A stretch of 64,000 nt of DNA from Leptodontidium sp. MPI-SDFR-AT-0119 (taxonomy: Eukaryota; Ascomycota; Leotiomycetes; Helotiales; Leptodontidiaceae): positions 558,001 through 622,000 of the forward strand of contig JAHLEZ010000012.1 of the NCBI GenBank assembly GCA_020726505.1. Reading direction: 5' to 3'. Of this stretch, positions 11,901 to 23,084 are shown piece by piece. Made by a program: the position numbers and the translations under genes. A model generated the notes under the pieces. It did not search any database. It was not told the origin of the DNA and saw only the letters and a list, made by a program, of their open reading frames with translations. Numbering within the stretch: the first letter of the stretch is position 1; every line of letters begins with the position of its first letter.

Positions 11901-12667
11901 TCGCCCTCGGCATCATCGATGGTGTCTCCGGCCTCGTAACGCAACCCGTCCACGGTGCCAAAGAAAACGGCATCGCAGGCGCCCTCTCCGGCGTCGTCAA
12001 AGGCGTCGGCGGGCTCGTCCTCAAACCTGTCGGTGCCGTGACCGGCCTTCCCGCCAACCTCCTCAAAGGCATGTACAAAGAGCTAGAGAAATCCACAGAT
12101 TTCTGCCTCCAGACTCACGTCATGCTATCTCGAGTCGCACAAGGCCTTGAGGATCTGCGGATTGTGCAGGAACGTGGCGGGTACGAAACGGTGGAGAAGG
12201 AGATTATTGCGCGCTGGAGAGAGGAGATGCGCAAGGCGGACGACGCGAAGAATGACATCACGTGTGCCGTGACAGGGAAGAAGCATACTTGCTCGCATGG
12301 CTTCCACTTCAAGAGGTCGCGACATATGACGTTTGCGGAATCGGCGATCGTGGCACAAGAGGAGGGATTGCGCAAGACAGAGGTAAAGCCCATGGCGCGG
12401 TTCCTGAACCACCATAGCCTCCGGCACAAGGGAAGTCGGGTTGTAGAGGTTGCAGAGGAGAACCTGATGGAGGGGATTGATGATCGGGGTTCTGTGGTAA
12501 GTGGGAGGAGTAGTATTAGTGGTGAGGATAGCGTAGGCTCGAAGATGGAGGTGCATGTTGGGGATGGGGTGTTGATGCGGAAGCATATGAGCGTCCATGA
12601 GATGATGCATCGGTTAAAGAAGAGTTATGGGGTGCAGGACATGATTAAGAGCCAGGACAAGGCTTGA
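8948..12667 (+). CDS. UDP-glucose:sterol glucosyltransferase (GT28/GT1), at least 3 exons
   Basis: The enzyme transfers glucose to sterols. Exons: about 8948-9269, 9541-11149 and 11224-12667 (introns 271 and 74 bp; joints ADLT|NHGLDIEIHEK and DLKL|YRPREYQ fit the family). The GT28 N-terminal domain starts at VIQIVGSRGDVQPF and includes GGDPAELMAFMV and FVADAIIANPPSFAHIH. The GT1 domain has PPPVYIGFGSIVVDDP, GNVPHDFLF and the UDP-sugar motif HHGGAGTTAAG...FFGDQPFWG. The third exon adds a conserved extension with repeated G-rich segments (SGLVTQPVHGAKENG, GLVLKPVGAVTGLP) and a low-complexity tail. No GRAM or PH domains are visible, so this is not the Atg26 architecture. Roughly 1,120 aa. The start is unresolved: the frame upstream is closed by TAG at 8945, so a short 5' exon is likely. 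Confidence 0.93.
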
Positions 12668-13051
12668 GGAGAAGTAGGAAAGGGGAATTTGCGTAAGCGG
12701 AGGGTATTTTAGATAGGTGGATTGATAGGGCCGTAGTTTCAAAGTTATGATATCTTTTTCTGAACATGATGGTGGTTTCTCCTGAATATCTTCCTCGTCA
12801 TCGTCCCCACTAGGGAGTCTAGAACTTGATTCCACAGTGAAAGTGGAAGTGGGTGTCCTTGACTTGCTCTGCAGAGTCGGCCGGGGTAAGCTGGAGTCGG
12901 GATGAGTAGAGGACGGCTTTATCGCAGCAGAAGTAGCCTTCCATTCTTCTGCTCCCTCCGTGTTCGTTGCTCTCCTCCTTTTCTTTGGGATGCCAGGTTT
13001 CCCATTTCCTGCCGAAACCCCTTGATTGTTTCCTTTTTCGGGGCTAGGCAT
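12614..13051 (-). CDS. Possible small hypothetical protein, low complexity
   Basis: This 145-aa frame overlaps the 3' end of the convergent glucosyltransferase gene by 54 bp. It starts MPSPEKGNNQG and has a basic cluster PKKRRR (nuclear-localisation-like), a Ser/Thr/Pro-rich middle and the acidic run GDDDEED. The last 50 residues look like random translation, so a splice site near 12770 is possible. There is no domain and no family recognition; it may be a real short nuclear protein or chance. Confidence 0.25.
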   Translation of the reverse strand: MPSPEKGNNQGVSAGNGKPGIPKKRRRATNTEGAEEWKATSAAIKPSSTHPDSSLPRPTLQSKSRTPTSTFTVESSSRLPSGDDDEEDIQEKPPSCSEKDIITLKLRPYQSTYLKYPPLTQIPLSYFSSSLVLALNHVLHPITLL

Positions 13052-13496
13052 GTTTTAAAATCCAAAGGAGCAGACTGGCCTTCCTATCTCAAATCTCAGA
13101 ATTATAAATTCTTCTTGTTATATTCGTGGCGCTGCCACCAGCGTTGCGTTTTCGCTTAAAGATTGCTTAATTTAAGACCTTGGAGCGCTTTTCAGCGTAG
13201 CACGCTCAAACAACCACCGTGACGCTGGTGACCAGCGACATATTAGGGCACTCTAGCGACATGCCCAGATGTTCAACTGTCGCGTGGCCATCCCTTGAGA
13301 GTGGGAAGCTAGTTTCGGCCCAATACTATGAGACATCTACGTGCTAACAGCCACCACAGGTAGTGGCAGAGAGGCACCACGATACCCGTGGCTACCTGTA
13401 CACATAGATATATCGAGCTCTATCGCATATAGGCATCCTCCCGACCTAGCGTTCACTACCAAACACCAAGCCCTTTCAGATTGAGTAATTGCAAAA

Positions 13497-14056
13497 TGTC
13501 TATCTACTTGTTGAATAAGGCTCCTCCACTGAGTCTCTCTTGAACGTTATTTTAGCTTCCATTTGAGATAGTGCTGAAACTAACCGACCAATATTAGGGA
13601 ACCAAGCTGTGGCTCTTGCACCTTGGAAACCTTGTCGCTGATGAAGGCTTTCTCCTGAGTGGTGTAAGTTCATCTACGCGCTGGTCTTCGCCGTCTTTCT
13701 AACCCAGCAAGGCCAATGCATCAACAGCCAGTGACCCGTCTCCAGCGAGTGCCCGTCGCGAAATGGTCATGATCTCTGTACTGATCTCACATCCAACTGA
13801 AGGCCTCCTGCTCTTTGAGACCGGCGCTGGACCGGACTACCCTGAGGTGTGGGGCCCACAAGTCAGCGACGTCTTTGCGCGAGTCGACTATTCTCATGAT
13901 CACGAGCTCGATGCGGCCATCGCCAAAACAGGTCATAGCATTAAAGATGTCAAGGGTGTGATACTTGGCCACTTGCATTTGGACCATGCGGGCGGATTGA
14001 AGCATTTTCGCGGAACAGATGTACCGATTTATGTTCGTCGTAGGGCTGAGTTTTAG
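13497..14056 (+). pseudogene. MBL-fold lactonase-like enzyme, 3' truncated
   Basis: This is an N-terminal half of an AHL-lactonase-like metallo-beta-lactamase-fold hydrolase. Recognisable parts are LWLLHLGNLVADEGFLLSG, an intron GTAAGT...CAAG (13664-13711), then REMVMISVLISHPTEGLLLFETGAG and the metal motif HLHLDHAGGL (HxHxDH). The frame ends at 14056 just after VPIYV, where homologues continue for roughly another 100 residues carrying the remaining metal ligands. What follows is AT-rich relic DNA, so the 3' half was removed or displaced. The first exon is uncertain; an ATG at 13497 is followed by a stop 15 codons later unless spliced. A functional enzyme is unlikely. Confidence 0.75.
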
Positions 14057-14645
14057 TACTCTTTGTTACACACTTGTTTTGTCCCTTTGTACATCGTTTA
14101 TTTGTAATTAGAACTTCTGTAATTAGAGCAACTCAATCCAAGTTAGCACTTGTCTTCGTCTCTCTAACTGTGGGCAACGGTTTACGCTTTGTCAAATATT
14201 GTACTAGTCAAATGTACAAAGCTCTACAGGTTGGCTTACCGCACATAGTGTTACTCTAGCTTCGTCTACGTGTAATCGGCCTTAGTAAACCGTTCTCCAC
14301 AACCATAAGTCAGGAATGCCGTGGTTCCCAGATCGAGTGTGCCTTTACTCAGAAGGCTTGCGAACAAAGAGGTGGTGATCAAACCCATTCGAATGTTAAT
14401 AGTCAAAGTGACTACCTCGCTTAAAATATCCACCTGAGACTAGTGACAAGCACTACAAAACGGCTAGCAACAACTACGGATCTCGTTCTTTATACATTCT
14501 CGATTATAATACTCTCCAAGAAGATTGAGACGTCTCCTAAAAGACAGTAAGCAATTTCCCCGTTATTGATACAATGAGCTAACTAGTACTCCGTCATTTA
14601 CGAAGGGTTCAGGCCTTTTGGCGCCGCCTATCTAATAATACCGAC

Positions 14646-15440
14646 GAGGCTCCTTCAAGTTCAACAAATTCAGGAACTCCCTAGAAAGCCCAAAGTGTAC
14701 TTAGGGTATTACTTAAGAATCCGTGGGATGACTATAACTACATTCGACATCTTGGCTAGACTACATTAACCTTACGCAAAGTATCGTCCTTCTACCTTAC
14801 TGATATTCGAGAGGTTTCTCCTTTTGAAGTTTTAAGGGACCCACTAATCCTTCCCCAAATCAAGCATCTAAACATCGCAACCATCAAAGAGATCTATTAT
14901 TATAATAATAGGATTTTTCTTATCGTGGAACATCTTGACGTCTCTTTCACTTAGTTAGATTTCTAGAAATATGATCTCGAAGAGCGAGAGATAGCGATAA
15001 TACTTTTCGAAGTACTAGTTACCCTCACTCACGAACGACGCAATAACTGATAATAGTAAGTTCTAAAAGGCGTGGCTTATATCTCTTCGCTTAGGCTTTC
15101 TTATAGAGACCTCTCGCAAGAAAACATCTAGTTGTCTCTTAATAGAGATATCAAACTTAGTTAGTATATCCCACATATAACACACAACTTGTGCTTATCC
15201 ATTCGTCACAGTCCTAGATCCTCGAGAGCTCAAGTATAATAGACTATATAAGAACCCTAAAGTCTCACAAGTTCTATTAGATTTTCCAATTTTGGCTAAA
15301 ATCATTAAAGAAATAATACTTTCTCGCTATCACCTCACCCCAAATAATAAGAAATAGTCTAAGGACGCAATTGATTTCATTTCATATACTCTAAAAGGGT
15401 CGTTTAAGAGTTTAATAAATATAAGGAGCAACTAGATAAT
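14646..15440 (+). pseudogene. Protein-kinase-like gene, RIP-type decay
   Basis: One plus-strand frame, interrupted almost only by TAG/TAA/TGA stops, reads as a kinase-like N-lobe: NPWDDYNYIRHLG (glycine-loop region), TLRKVSSFYLTDIREVS, then LPQIKHLNIATIKEIYYYNN and the hinge RIFLIVEHLDVSF. Then come EREIAIILFEVLVTLTHE and, much later, a stretch ending AIDFISYTLKGSFKSL that resembles a kinase C-terminus. Stops fall where W, Q or R would be expected. The region is AT-rich. This agrees with a duplicated kinase gene inactivated by C-to-T changes. A related relic is at 42735-42957. The family assignment rests on pattern only. Confidence 0.6.
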
Positions 15441-18321
15441 ATATTACGAATATTAGCTAATCAGACTAACATTACTTCCTTAAGTAAGCTATATCCCCAA
15501 GAAGGCTAATTCCACACATCCGTTTCGCTTACGAAGCCGAGCGTGGGTCTTGGAATTCCAAAAGCGAAAAGGAGCAAGCCGTTGACTTCGATTTTATTAT
15601 AGCGGCTTGAGGATGGGATTTTTATAAATATTATACTTGAAATTCACGATAATAAACAAATATTATAGTATATTACGCGGTTAGTTCTTCGACTTTTATG
15701 ACCTTAGGTACTCTTAAGCGTGGTGTCGTCCCGCCACGGGGAACTTCATAACGAGCATTCGCAGCGAAGCATTAAGTGCGATGCTATTTCGGATCAATAT
15801 TAATGCCGAGCAAGAAATATGAACGAATTGCAACAAATACAGAGGAACTTTTTTCTTTGAGTCTTATGGGGAGATTTAATCTAATATAACCGTCGCTACT
15901 TTACATTCTCTCCTCCTTATACCTTGGCATGCTCATAACTCGACTTCACCGCATCGAACAAATAAAGTAGAATTGATTTCTCATTAATAGTCTACTAAGT
16001 AGTATCGTTTACTTAGGAACGAGGTAACCAAACCGTCTTATTGGCCCACCCTGTGCTGCTCCATCTCGAAGTCATGCGGCAGAAGATTCGTCGGCGTAAG
16101 GTATACGAAATCCTGGAATACATGGATTAGTTGCATACTATATTTATACCAATTCAACTCACAATGTCTGCCTTTACTAGCCACCAAGATTCGTCATCGA
16201 TTGAACGGTATACGGTGACTCGGCCCCGCCGGCGAATAAACAGGGCTACCTCAAACCCAAGAAGTTGGCCTAGTTCGTGCGCCCCCCCAACCAATGTTTT
16301 CTTCCTCCCCAAAGCCCCTTTATACGGATTCCTTCTTTTTGTCATCGTATTGCGACACAAGATACACTCTATAGAGAAATAGGATACCTTACAACGTTTA
16401 TATATACAAGAAGTTGACGAGATCATCTCTCAGCCCTCTGATACGTGATAGTATCATTGCTTTATTACTAACTTTTGAAGAGTTACCATCTCGTTATTTA
16501 ATTATTGTCAGCTAGTGGTGGTGATACCATCAGAATATTGACCCCCTACAGAAACCGGGGGCAATTTACCACCACTGGCAAAACCCACAAATTCTACGAG
16601 TCAGTGGCGAAAAACTGTTTGCTTCCCTAACTCCCCAAATAGAAGACAAAGCTTGTCACCAAAAGCATTCCATCAAACATCCGTGACCTGCCTGATGACC
16701 ACAACTTGAGGGTAGATGGTCCCGCATTGATATGATCACACGGGGATAAATAAGGATGGCATTAATCCAACGCAGAGCACTTCGGCATTAACTTTGACAC
16801 GCTTGATTCTGGAGGAAATAGGGGTGTTGTTCGATGGGAAAGATTCATATGAAGCTGCGCAGGTGGTGATTTAAAATGATGACTTGAAGAAAGATCTCGA
16901 GGGAAGGAAACTGAGGTGATAGCGTATTAGAGCTACGGAGAAACACACAAGCAGCTCCTCCACGATAATCTCACTTTCGCATTCGACAACAGGCTGAGCC
17001 AGACGTCGATATTCACCGCCTTAGCGACCCCGAGTTCTTAGAGAACCCTGAGATTCCAATTATATAGCGCGTTAGGGATGACGGAATAGTGGTTAGAGTG
17101 CTTGAGCTGTCTCAAAAGCAGCGTAGTGAGTACCGAGTAGTGTCTGACTCAGAATAAATATGTATGCTCAGCACCACCAACGACGCCGCCATTACTCCTT
17201 AAAACCCTGCAAATTTAGCCCTACACCATTGAATTGCTTCCATGAACACGGTGTGACGACATCAAGAAGAACTGAAACGAAAGCTTTGTTGCTGTGGATT
17301 TAGTGCGAGGACGCACCTCCAGTCTTTGAAGGGGGGGACGACATGCTGTCGCATACCAAAATGATTTCATGCCGCCAAGAACCGCTGTTTGGAGCATCTC
17401 GGGGCCACAACACACTGAAACAAACTCAAGAAGAAGAGCCTATGTAGCCCTGAGCAAGTCGGAGAGAACATTGGCCCCGCGTTACAAGACCACCGATCTC
17501 TCGGAGCAAAGCTCAAACAAGAAACCAGCGCTCTTATAAACTACCTGCCGCATGCGAACATACAACAAGTTTAAAACGAGACTGCCATCATTAAGCCGGC
17601 GATATTCTGGGCGGCAGAAAAGCAACTTCGTTGAGATAGGCCAGTTGTCGGGCTCGATCCGCAGGACTAGATTCCAAAACGGCAGGTTTGACCTGTGGCC
17701 TAGGCCAGAAATTCGAGTCCAACGTGCTAGACACCCCGAAGAATGCGAAACGCAACACACCCAGGCACCAACTCTCGGCAAATGAATAAAAACAAGGGCA
17801 GCGAGATCAACCTACCGCCCCCAAGACTTCGAGCATTTTATTGTTGAAAAGAGCGATGGCCAACGTAGTTCATTTCGCTGGGCTGTGAAAAGACTGTAAG
17901 GGGATTTCAACACCCAAACTAAAATTTGAAAGGCCACCAAGTTGGAGAAGGTTACAAGTGGTGAAAGAGACGAGTAGCGCCAGCATAGGTGACAGGACAT
18001 ACCACACAGGTTTCCACATCGGACCCGATTAAATGAGGTTTTTGTAGCTGTTCAGCGAAGAATCAAAAGAATAAAAGGAAGTGGCAGATGAGCCACAATT
18101 TTCGAATCGACATTATAAATCATCTGTCATTCGGATTGTGGACCTTTGAGATCGATGGCCTGTGATGCCTGAGTCTACTTGCTGCGGATCATCCGAGCCC
18201 GGATCGTCGTTCTTGCTTCCAAAGAGCTGTGCGGCTCGAGAGCATCAGAATATAACATATTTTTCTAAAATACCGTAGGTAAGTTGCCTCGTGTCTACTG
18301 CGCCGAAAGTCATACAAGTGT
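15441..18321. other. Gene-poor AT-rich relic DNA
   Basis: I see no supportable gene. Small open frames (16131-16382, 17221-17415, 17482-17785) lack motifs. Base composition changes near 16.1 kb from AT-rich to more balanced, suggesting at least two unrelated old insertions. Confidence 0.5.
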
Positions 18322-19387
18322 TCAATAGAACGTACCACAACGATCCATACAGCGGAAATCCTTTGCTATCCCATCTTGATTTTTTGAGAGCTTTGCGTAT
18401 TCCCTCTTGAGCTCGTCTGCACGCGCTTGAAGCTTTGTAACCTCAGTGTCTAATTCTTTGCTGCAATCATGCCTATTGATGAGCTCCCTATTGTCCTCAT
18501 CGTTGGCAATTTCTCCCCCGTCATTCTCCTCGTCAACATCCTGAACGCTATCGTTGTCATCGTCATCGTCATCGTCATCGTCATCTCTGAATAAGACCGT
18601 GATGCTTTTCAAGCCTCTTAGACGCGAAAGATACTTCGACTTGTACCTTGCAGGCGTTAACTCCTCCCACTCTGCCTCTTCGATAAGCACGCTCTCAATA
18701 TCATTGAGCTGCTCGCCATAACAACGCAGCAGATCTCGAAGATAGTCAGGCTCGTCGGTAAAGTCGAAACTGAACCAGAGAACATCGTGGCGAGGATTGA
18801 AGTAGAACGAGCCCGCCTTCGCATTTGTATGCTCCATAAGCCGATATTGCTTCAATGTATGCTTGCGCGATTCGTGGCAGACGTAAAGTGACACCGGAGG
18901 AGGGCAGGACTCTGCCGGCCCTTGCTCGATAATTCTCGTGCCAAAGTTCACATCTAGCAACGTAGATAATGAGCCTGCGAAGCGCAGAATCGCGACATCT
19001 TCGTATTCTATGGTCGTTTCATCCTCACAGATTGCGGCTTCAATGAGTCGAGGCTCCGGCCAGGTCTGTTCCCAGATCAGAAGGCGAAGCTCGAGTGACA
19101 GCTTCGGGAATAGATGCAAGGTATGGCCTGCTTGAAGTTTTTTATGTGAATGGTTTGGGGGGTGACGCCCTATAAGAACTTGTTTCAGTAAGGGCAGCTG
19201 GAGATACGCAATTGAACGAACCTTCACGAGTTGTATCGAACGCTGGACCTGATCTGAACGCAACAACATCGGCGGCGCCCTGCTCGCTCGCTGATTCTAT
19301 TGTGGCATCTGGTGTCGCAAATTCAGCAATACGCAATGAATCTGCGGCAGCTGTTTGTCCCTCTGGTTCTTGATCGTATGCCTCCAT
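18322..19387 (-). CDS. 2EXR-domain protein, 2 exons
   Basis: This is a fungal 2EXR-family protein of unknown function. The start is the ATG for MEAYDQEPEG at 19387. Exon 1 probably ends in FDTTRE at a GTTCGT donor near 19220, and exon 2 begins after a CAAGCAG acceptor near 19130, giving GHTLHLFPKLSLELRLLIWEQTW, the family signature. The middle has SLYVCHESRKHTLKQYRL and YFNPRHDVLWFSFDF, which also fit the family. A run of ten Asp (a GAT/GAC microsatellite at about 18550-18585 that can slip) precedes an acidic region and a C-terminal coiled coil (ELDTEVTKLQARADELKREY). About 315 aa. No catalytic residue can be assigned. Confidence 0.85.
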
Positions 19388-19836
19388 GGTTGCACCTCGC
19401 TGGATTGCTGAATTGCGCGGAATGAATCGTTGGGAAAGAAGCCGTGCTGCGGGGTAAGAAAGCTGGGATGTGCAAGGAACCGAGATAAACTTTAATGCCA
19501 TTTTGCGGACAACATAAGCTACCTTCCTACTTAGGTTCAAACGGATTTAACAATACTTGGGAGCAGGTTCCTTGGAGTGACCTCGGTTGCGAGGCACCAT
19601 GTTCCTGAATTTATGGTATATATGATGACTTTTGGTGAATAGACTTCAACACTCCAACGCCTAGACGGACGTGAAACACTGGATTGCACGTCCATGAGTC
19701 AAGAGTATGGAGAAGAGCCGATGAAATCAATCTACTCCAAAGAATGTGAGGTTTGGGATTGGCTAACAGGAGAACAAAGTCCCTTTCAGACCTAGCTTTC
19801 AGCAGGATTCGGTTGTCAAACCCGAGATAAAAGTCA

Positions 19837-20215
19837 CTACTCTCTTCTATCTTTCTTAAACCACTCATCCTCACACCTTTGCCGTCGGCCTATCCCTCCA
19901 ATCCATCATTATGATTTCCTCAGTGAATACCTTATCCTTCTTACAGACCTCCCCCTCCGTCGTCCTGTGGAATGGCGTTGTTTGCGAGTGCGGGATCTCC
20001 TGCATGAGGTACAGGATAGCCGTGACGGTCTCCGGCCTCGCAATCTCTTCGTATTTTCGCCGGGAACGGGCCGAAGTATCGGAACTGCAACTTCGACGAG
20101 CGGCATCAGCATTCTTCATTTCGTTCTTGGGTTATGGTTTCAACGTACCAAAGTTCCAAACGACCAAATGTCGGTTGTCGCCACTATCGCTCGCTGAGTC
20201 TCTTGTCACAGCGTC
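19837..20215 (-). pseudogene. Protein kinase C-lobe fragment
   Basis: Minus-strand pieces read TTDIWSFGTL (kinase subdomain IX), then after a GTACGT intron-like gap RYFGPFPAK, YEEIARPETVTAILYLMQEI, FHRTTEGEVCKKDKVF and MDWRDRPTAK (subdomain XI), ending DEWFKKDRRE. The order and spacing are those of a fungal serine/threonine kinase. One extra A in an AAAA run near 20060 shifts frame between FGPFPAK and YEEIA, and another shift follows RPTAK. The N-lobe and catalytic loop are absent. It is a relic. Confidence 0.7.
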
Positions 20216-20402
20216 GACTCCTCCACTAAAGTTATTCCAACACCAAGTCGTCTCACTTCTAGCGCAGCCCATACCCGCAGCGCTTTCCATCCAATAGGCA
20301 TCGCTTTTTCCATGTCAGCTTCCGCTCTCCTGGCGTGCTACAATATCTCATTCCAGTCCGGAAGGAAGTCAGCAACTAGTCGTCTGATAAGGTGGTGAGA
20401 TC

Positions 20403-21090
20403 CTACCTTCCAATCAGATGCAATCCTGAAGCCGTCTCAACAACATGACTCATTTCACCAGGTTTAAGTTGGAAGGCCGCCTCCTCGAATTCCTTCTGCA
20501 TAACGCCTCTACTAAAGAAGCCAAGATCTCCCATCTTCCTCGCACTGCTATCATCCGATTCACTCATAGCGAGCTGTCCTAGAGGCGATTGACCGCTACG
20601 AATACGAGCTTCGTATCCAAGGATAATGCTCATAGCCTCCTCCTTGGTACGCTTTATCTCTGCCTACATTAGTTGTAAGCAAGCTGGCTCGCGACTTATT
20701 CTCATGAACAGCATTCAAGCTTAGTAAACACACCTCACGCCAGCTACTTGGACGTCGACTATCCCTGTGTTTTACCAGCAAATGACTTGCGCGAATCTTG
20801 CCGCTGTTCACAGTATTGCCGTTCAGTCCTAAAGTGTCGAGTCTGATTTCGGGCGCGCTGTGGTTCTCAGCTATGTAGGTCTTGAGCTTCTCAGTGTCGG
20901 TTCCTGGCGGCGGTTCCCATCGTGAGAGTTTCTGTGATTCGTTGAAGTAGTAAGGCAGATTCTTGGAATTCGAGTGACGGACTTCCCAGCCGGCGGGCAG
21001 GCCTGTGTCTGCCTTTGACGAAGGTTAGCAAGCTTCAATATGGCTAGGCTGGATGCAAACAAAAAAGAGCGTGTAGGCATGACATACCAT
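20403..21090 (-). CDS. pin1/ess1 homologue: Pin1/Ess1-type peptidyl-prolyl isomerase (WW + parvulin)
   Basis: This is a phospho-Ser/Thr-Pro isomerase acting in the nucleus (RNA polymerase II CTD and mitotic substrates in the family). Exon 1 is only the ATG (21090-21088) followed by a GTATGT donor; exon 2 is 21012-20734 and exon 3 20663-20403 (introns 75 and 70 bp, all phase 0). The protein begins MADTGLPAGWEVRHSNSKNL; the WW domain has its two Trp. The parvulin domain shows KIRASHLLVKHRDSRRPSSW (phosphate-binding basic patch) and GDLGFFSRGVMQKEFE and ends SGLHLIGR. The usual active-site Cys (Cys113 in human Pin1, context SDCSSA) is Asp: SDDSSA. The end may be extended by a further tiny exon. 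About 180 aa. Confidence 0.93.
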
Positions 21091-21212
21091 TTTGTGAAAC
21101 CCTTTGGACTTGATGAAGCGTTATTTCTGGGAAAGGCACATCCAAAGAAGAGTTTGCCTTTTGTGTCGTACAAAGCCTTTTTCTGTTCCTCAGGGGCTCG
21201 TACTCCTCTATC

Positions 21213-21505
21213 ACGGAATTTGAAGTTGGTTGTGAAGGAGAGTTGTGGAGGAGAAGTAGTGGAGATATCGGAGAAACTGAACACGACTGAGTGCCAAACG
21301 CGCCAGAGGCGTCGAATCAACTCTGCAGATTTCGAAACTATAGAAATGAGGTATTTAGGCCTTTTTGAATCGATTTCAAATCTGCGACGCGAATCTGGAG
21401 TTGTGGTGGAGGTTGACAATTGTTTGTTGCTGTGGAGGAAGAAAAGAGACGACGCTCTGGACGCTGTAGCGAAAGCTCGGAATAGTGGGGCGCATGCACA
21501 TGCGC
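21213..21505 (+). repeat. Duplicated segment, copy 1 (partner 28222-28506)
   Basis: This roughly 285-bp block lies just upstream of the Pin1 gene and recurs in the same orientation at 28222-28506 with scattered substitutions. Shared marks include GGTTGTGAAGGAG, CAGAGGCGTCGAATCAACTC, AATCTGCGACGCGAATCTGG and GGGGCGCATGCA near the end. An open frame through it (21040-21519) is not conserved in the other copy, so it is probably non-coding. Confidence 0.8.
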
Positions 21506-23084
21506 AGCGTATCTTCGTTTAATGCACCAATTGAGAAGCGGCTGGGCGATCTGGTTTGGCTAGAGACCAATTAAACTCACTACTTCGTAGATCATTTAAT
21601 ATAAATTTACTCAACTTCATCCCTCTACACTGCGCATCCCTCCGATCACTTGACCTGACCGAGTCCATTCTATCTTTGGTCATTCGGCCTGCCGTCGAAA
21701 TGGGCATTATGACTTCGTCCCTCAATAGCGGCGGTCTGGATTCCCTTGCCAACGTTATTAACGAATTCAGGCTTAATCCATCCACTTTTTTAGACCCACT
21801 TAGTACTTATAGTACTAACCTGGTTCTGTCTATTTTTACATATTACTAATAAGATGAGGCAAAACCCGTCTGATGTCTTGGATTCACTTCTCGTATACGG
21901 GCGCGATATCGCTACCCTCGCTTTCAGGAATAGTGAAGGAAACTGGTTCTCGCCACTTCCTGCCAAAATGCCCTACTTTACCCGACAGCACTATCAAAAG
22001 GTTATCACGCTCGATTCCTATTTATAATTAAGTACGCCGAAGGCTGGTATTTTTGCCAATTCAATAAGTGCAGGTATAAGGGGTCGTACGCTCCTAATCT
22101 ATAAGGCTATTGCTGTAGTAGCTGTCTACAAAATTTAGACTAGGAGATACGTAATACAGGTTCTCGATAACATGTAAGTAAGTTACAATGCAAGTTCTGA
22201 CAATATGCACCACAAAGACTTGCTCCATACTTTAATCCAAATTTTCCTACATAATATCCAGGACGAGGGCCATGTAGTGCTTTTGCATTGGAATGAATAC
22301 CCGAGGCACTACCTCCCTATGATAGCTGTATAGCCTGTATCATTTATTCCCGTGGTCCGGCGATAATGGGCCATTAATTCCTTTATCTGAGTGGTAATAG
22401 AGGTTGCGGCTCAGGGGCTAAACGCTGCATTCAGTTGTCATGCTTTGGTACACTAATGTTAAACGGGCCCCTCAATCACGGAATCCTCTACTTCGAACAT
22501 AGACGAAGTAAGATATCGGATTCGCCTCTGTAAACCTCCACACCTTGAAGGCTGATGTATCGTCTCTGCCCACGATCTGCATGCTTCAGTCTGTCAAGCT
22601 TGCTGGGTAGGCTGACTTCTGGTGTTAGAACCCAATCCAAGGCAGATTTAATCGACAAAGTATAACGGTGCCATACCTACACGGTCCACCTGATCAGTAG
22701 CCTGTAACAGAGTGGGTGCCAAAACAGTAAGGAAGTATGCTCCTCTTGCAGCTGAGAATAATCTTTATTCTTGCAGTAGGCGGTGCAGATGCCTAGTAGT
22801 AAGCCGCGACGGCCGCCAGCACTGGTCCAGTGCTGTGACTCTTTTGGATGTGCGGCAGACCAAAATGGGTAGTCTCTAAGAAGCATTTGCCCTCAGACCG
22901 AATGTCGAAGATAAGGAGTCCCAACACTTGGTTGCGTGGGCCTTTAGCGCTGGCCGTATTGAAGTACTAAACTCCGATATATAAGTCTTCTCATACTGTC
23001 CTCCTTCATCGTCTCTCCCATCACCCTCTGACCTCGTCCATCGACTTGATACAAGAACCGAATCTACTCGAGAGTTTCTAACAT
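21506..23084. other. Gene-poor relic DNA
   Basis: No supportable gene. A 57-codon open frame from 21853 and a 97-codon frame from 21556 show no motif. The sequence looks like old transposon or decayed gene DNA. Confidence 0.4.

Noticed and set aside
11347..12096. 249-codon antisense open frame over the glucosyltransferase third exon
   Set aside because: It mirrors GC-rich codons of a confidently assigned gene and has no domain.
15840..16080. Copia-like integrase fragment (LWGDLI...)
   Set aside because: A few suggestive residues only; no catalytic motif or continuous frame supports it.
20871..21419. 182-codon minus-strand frame
   Set aside because: It overlaps the Pin1 WW exon in another frame and runs through its intron; Pin1 explains the conserved sequence.
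21040..21522. 160-codon plus frame upstream of Pin1
   Set aside because: It runs through a duplicated segment whose other copy does not keep the frame; no motif.
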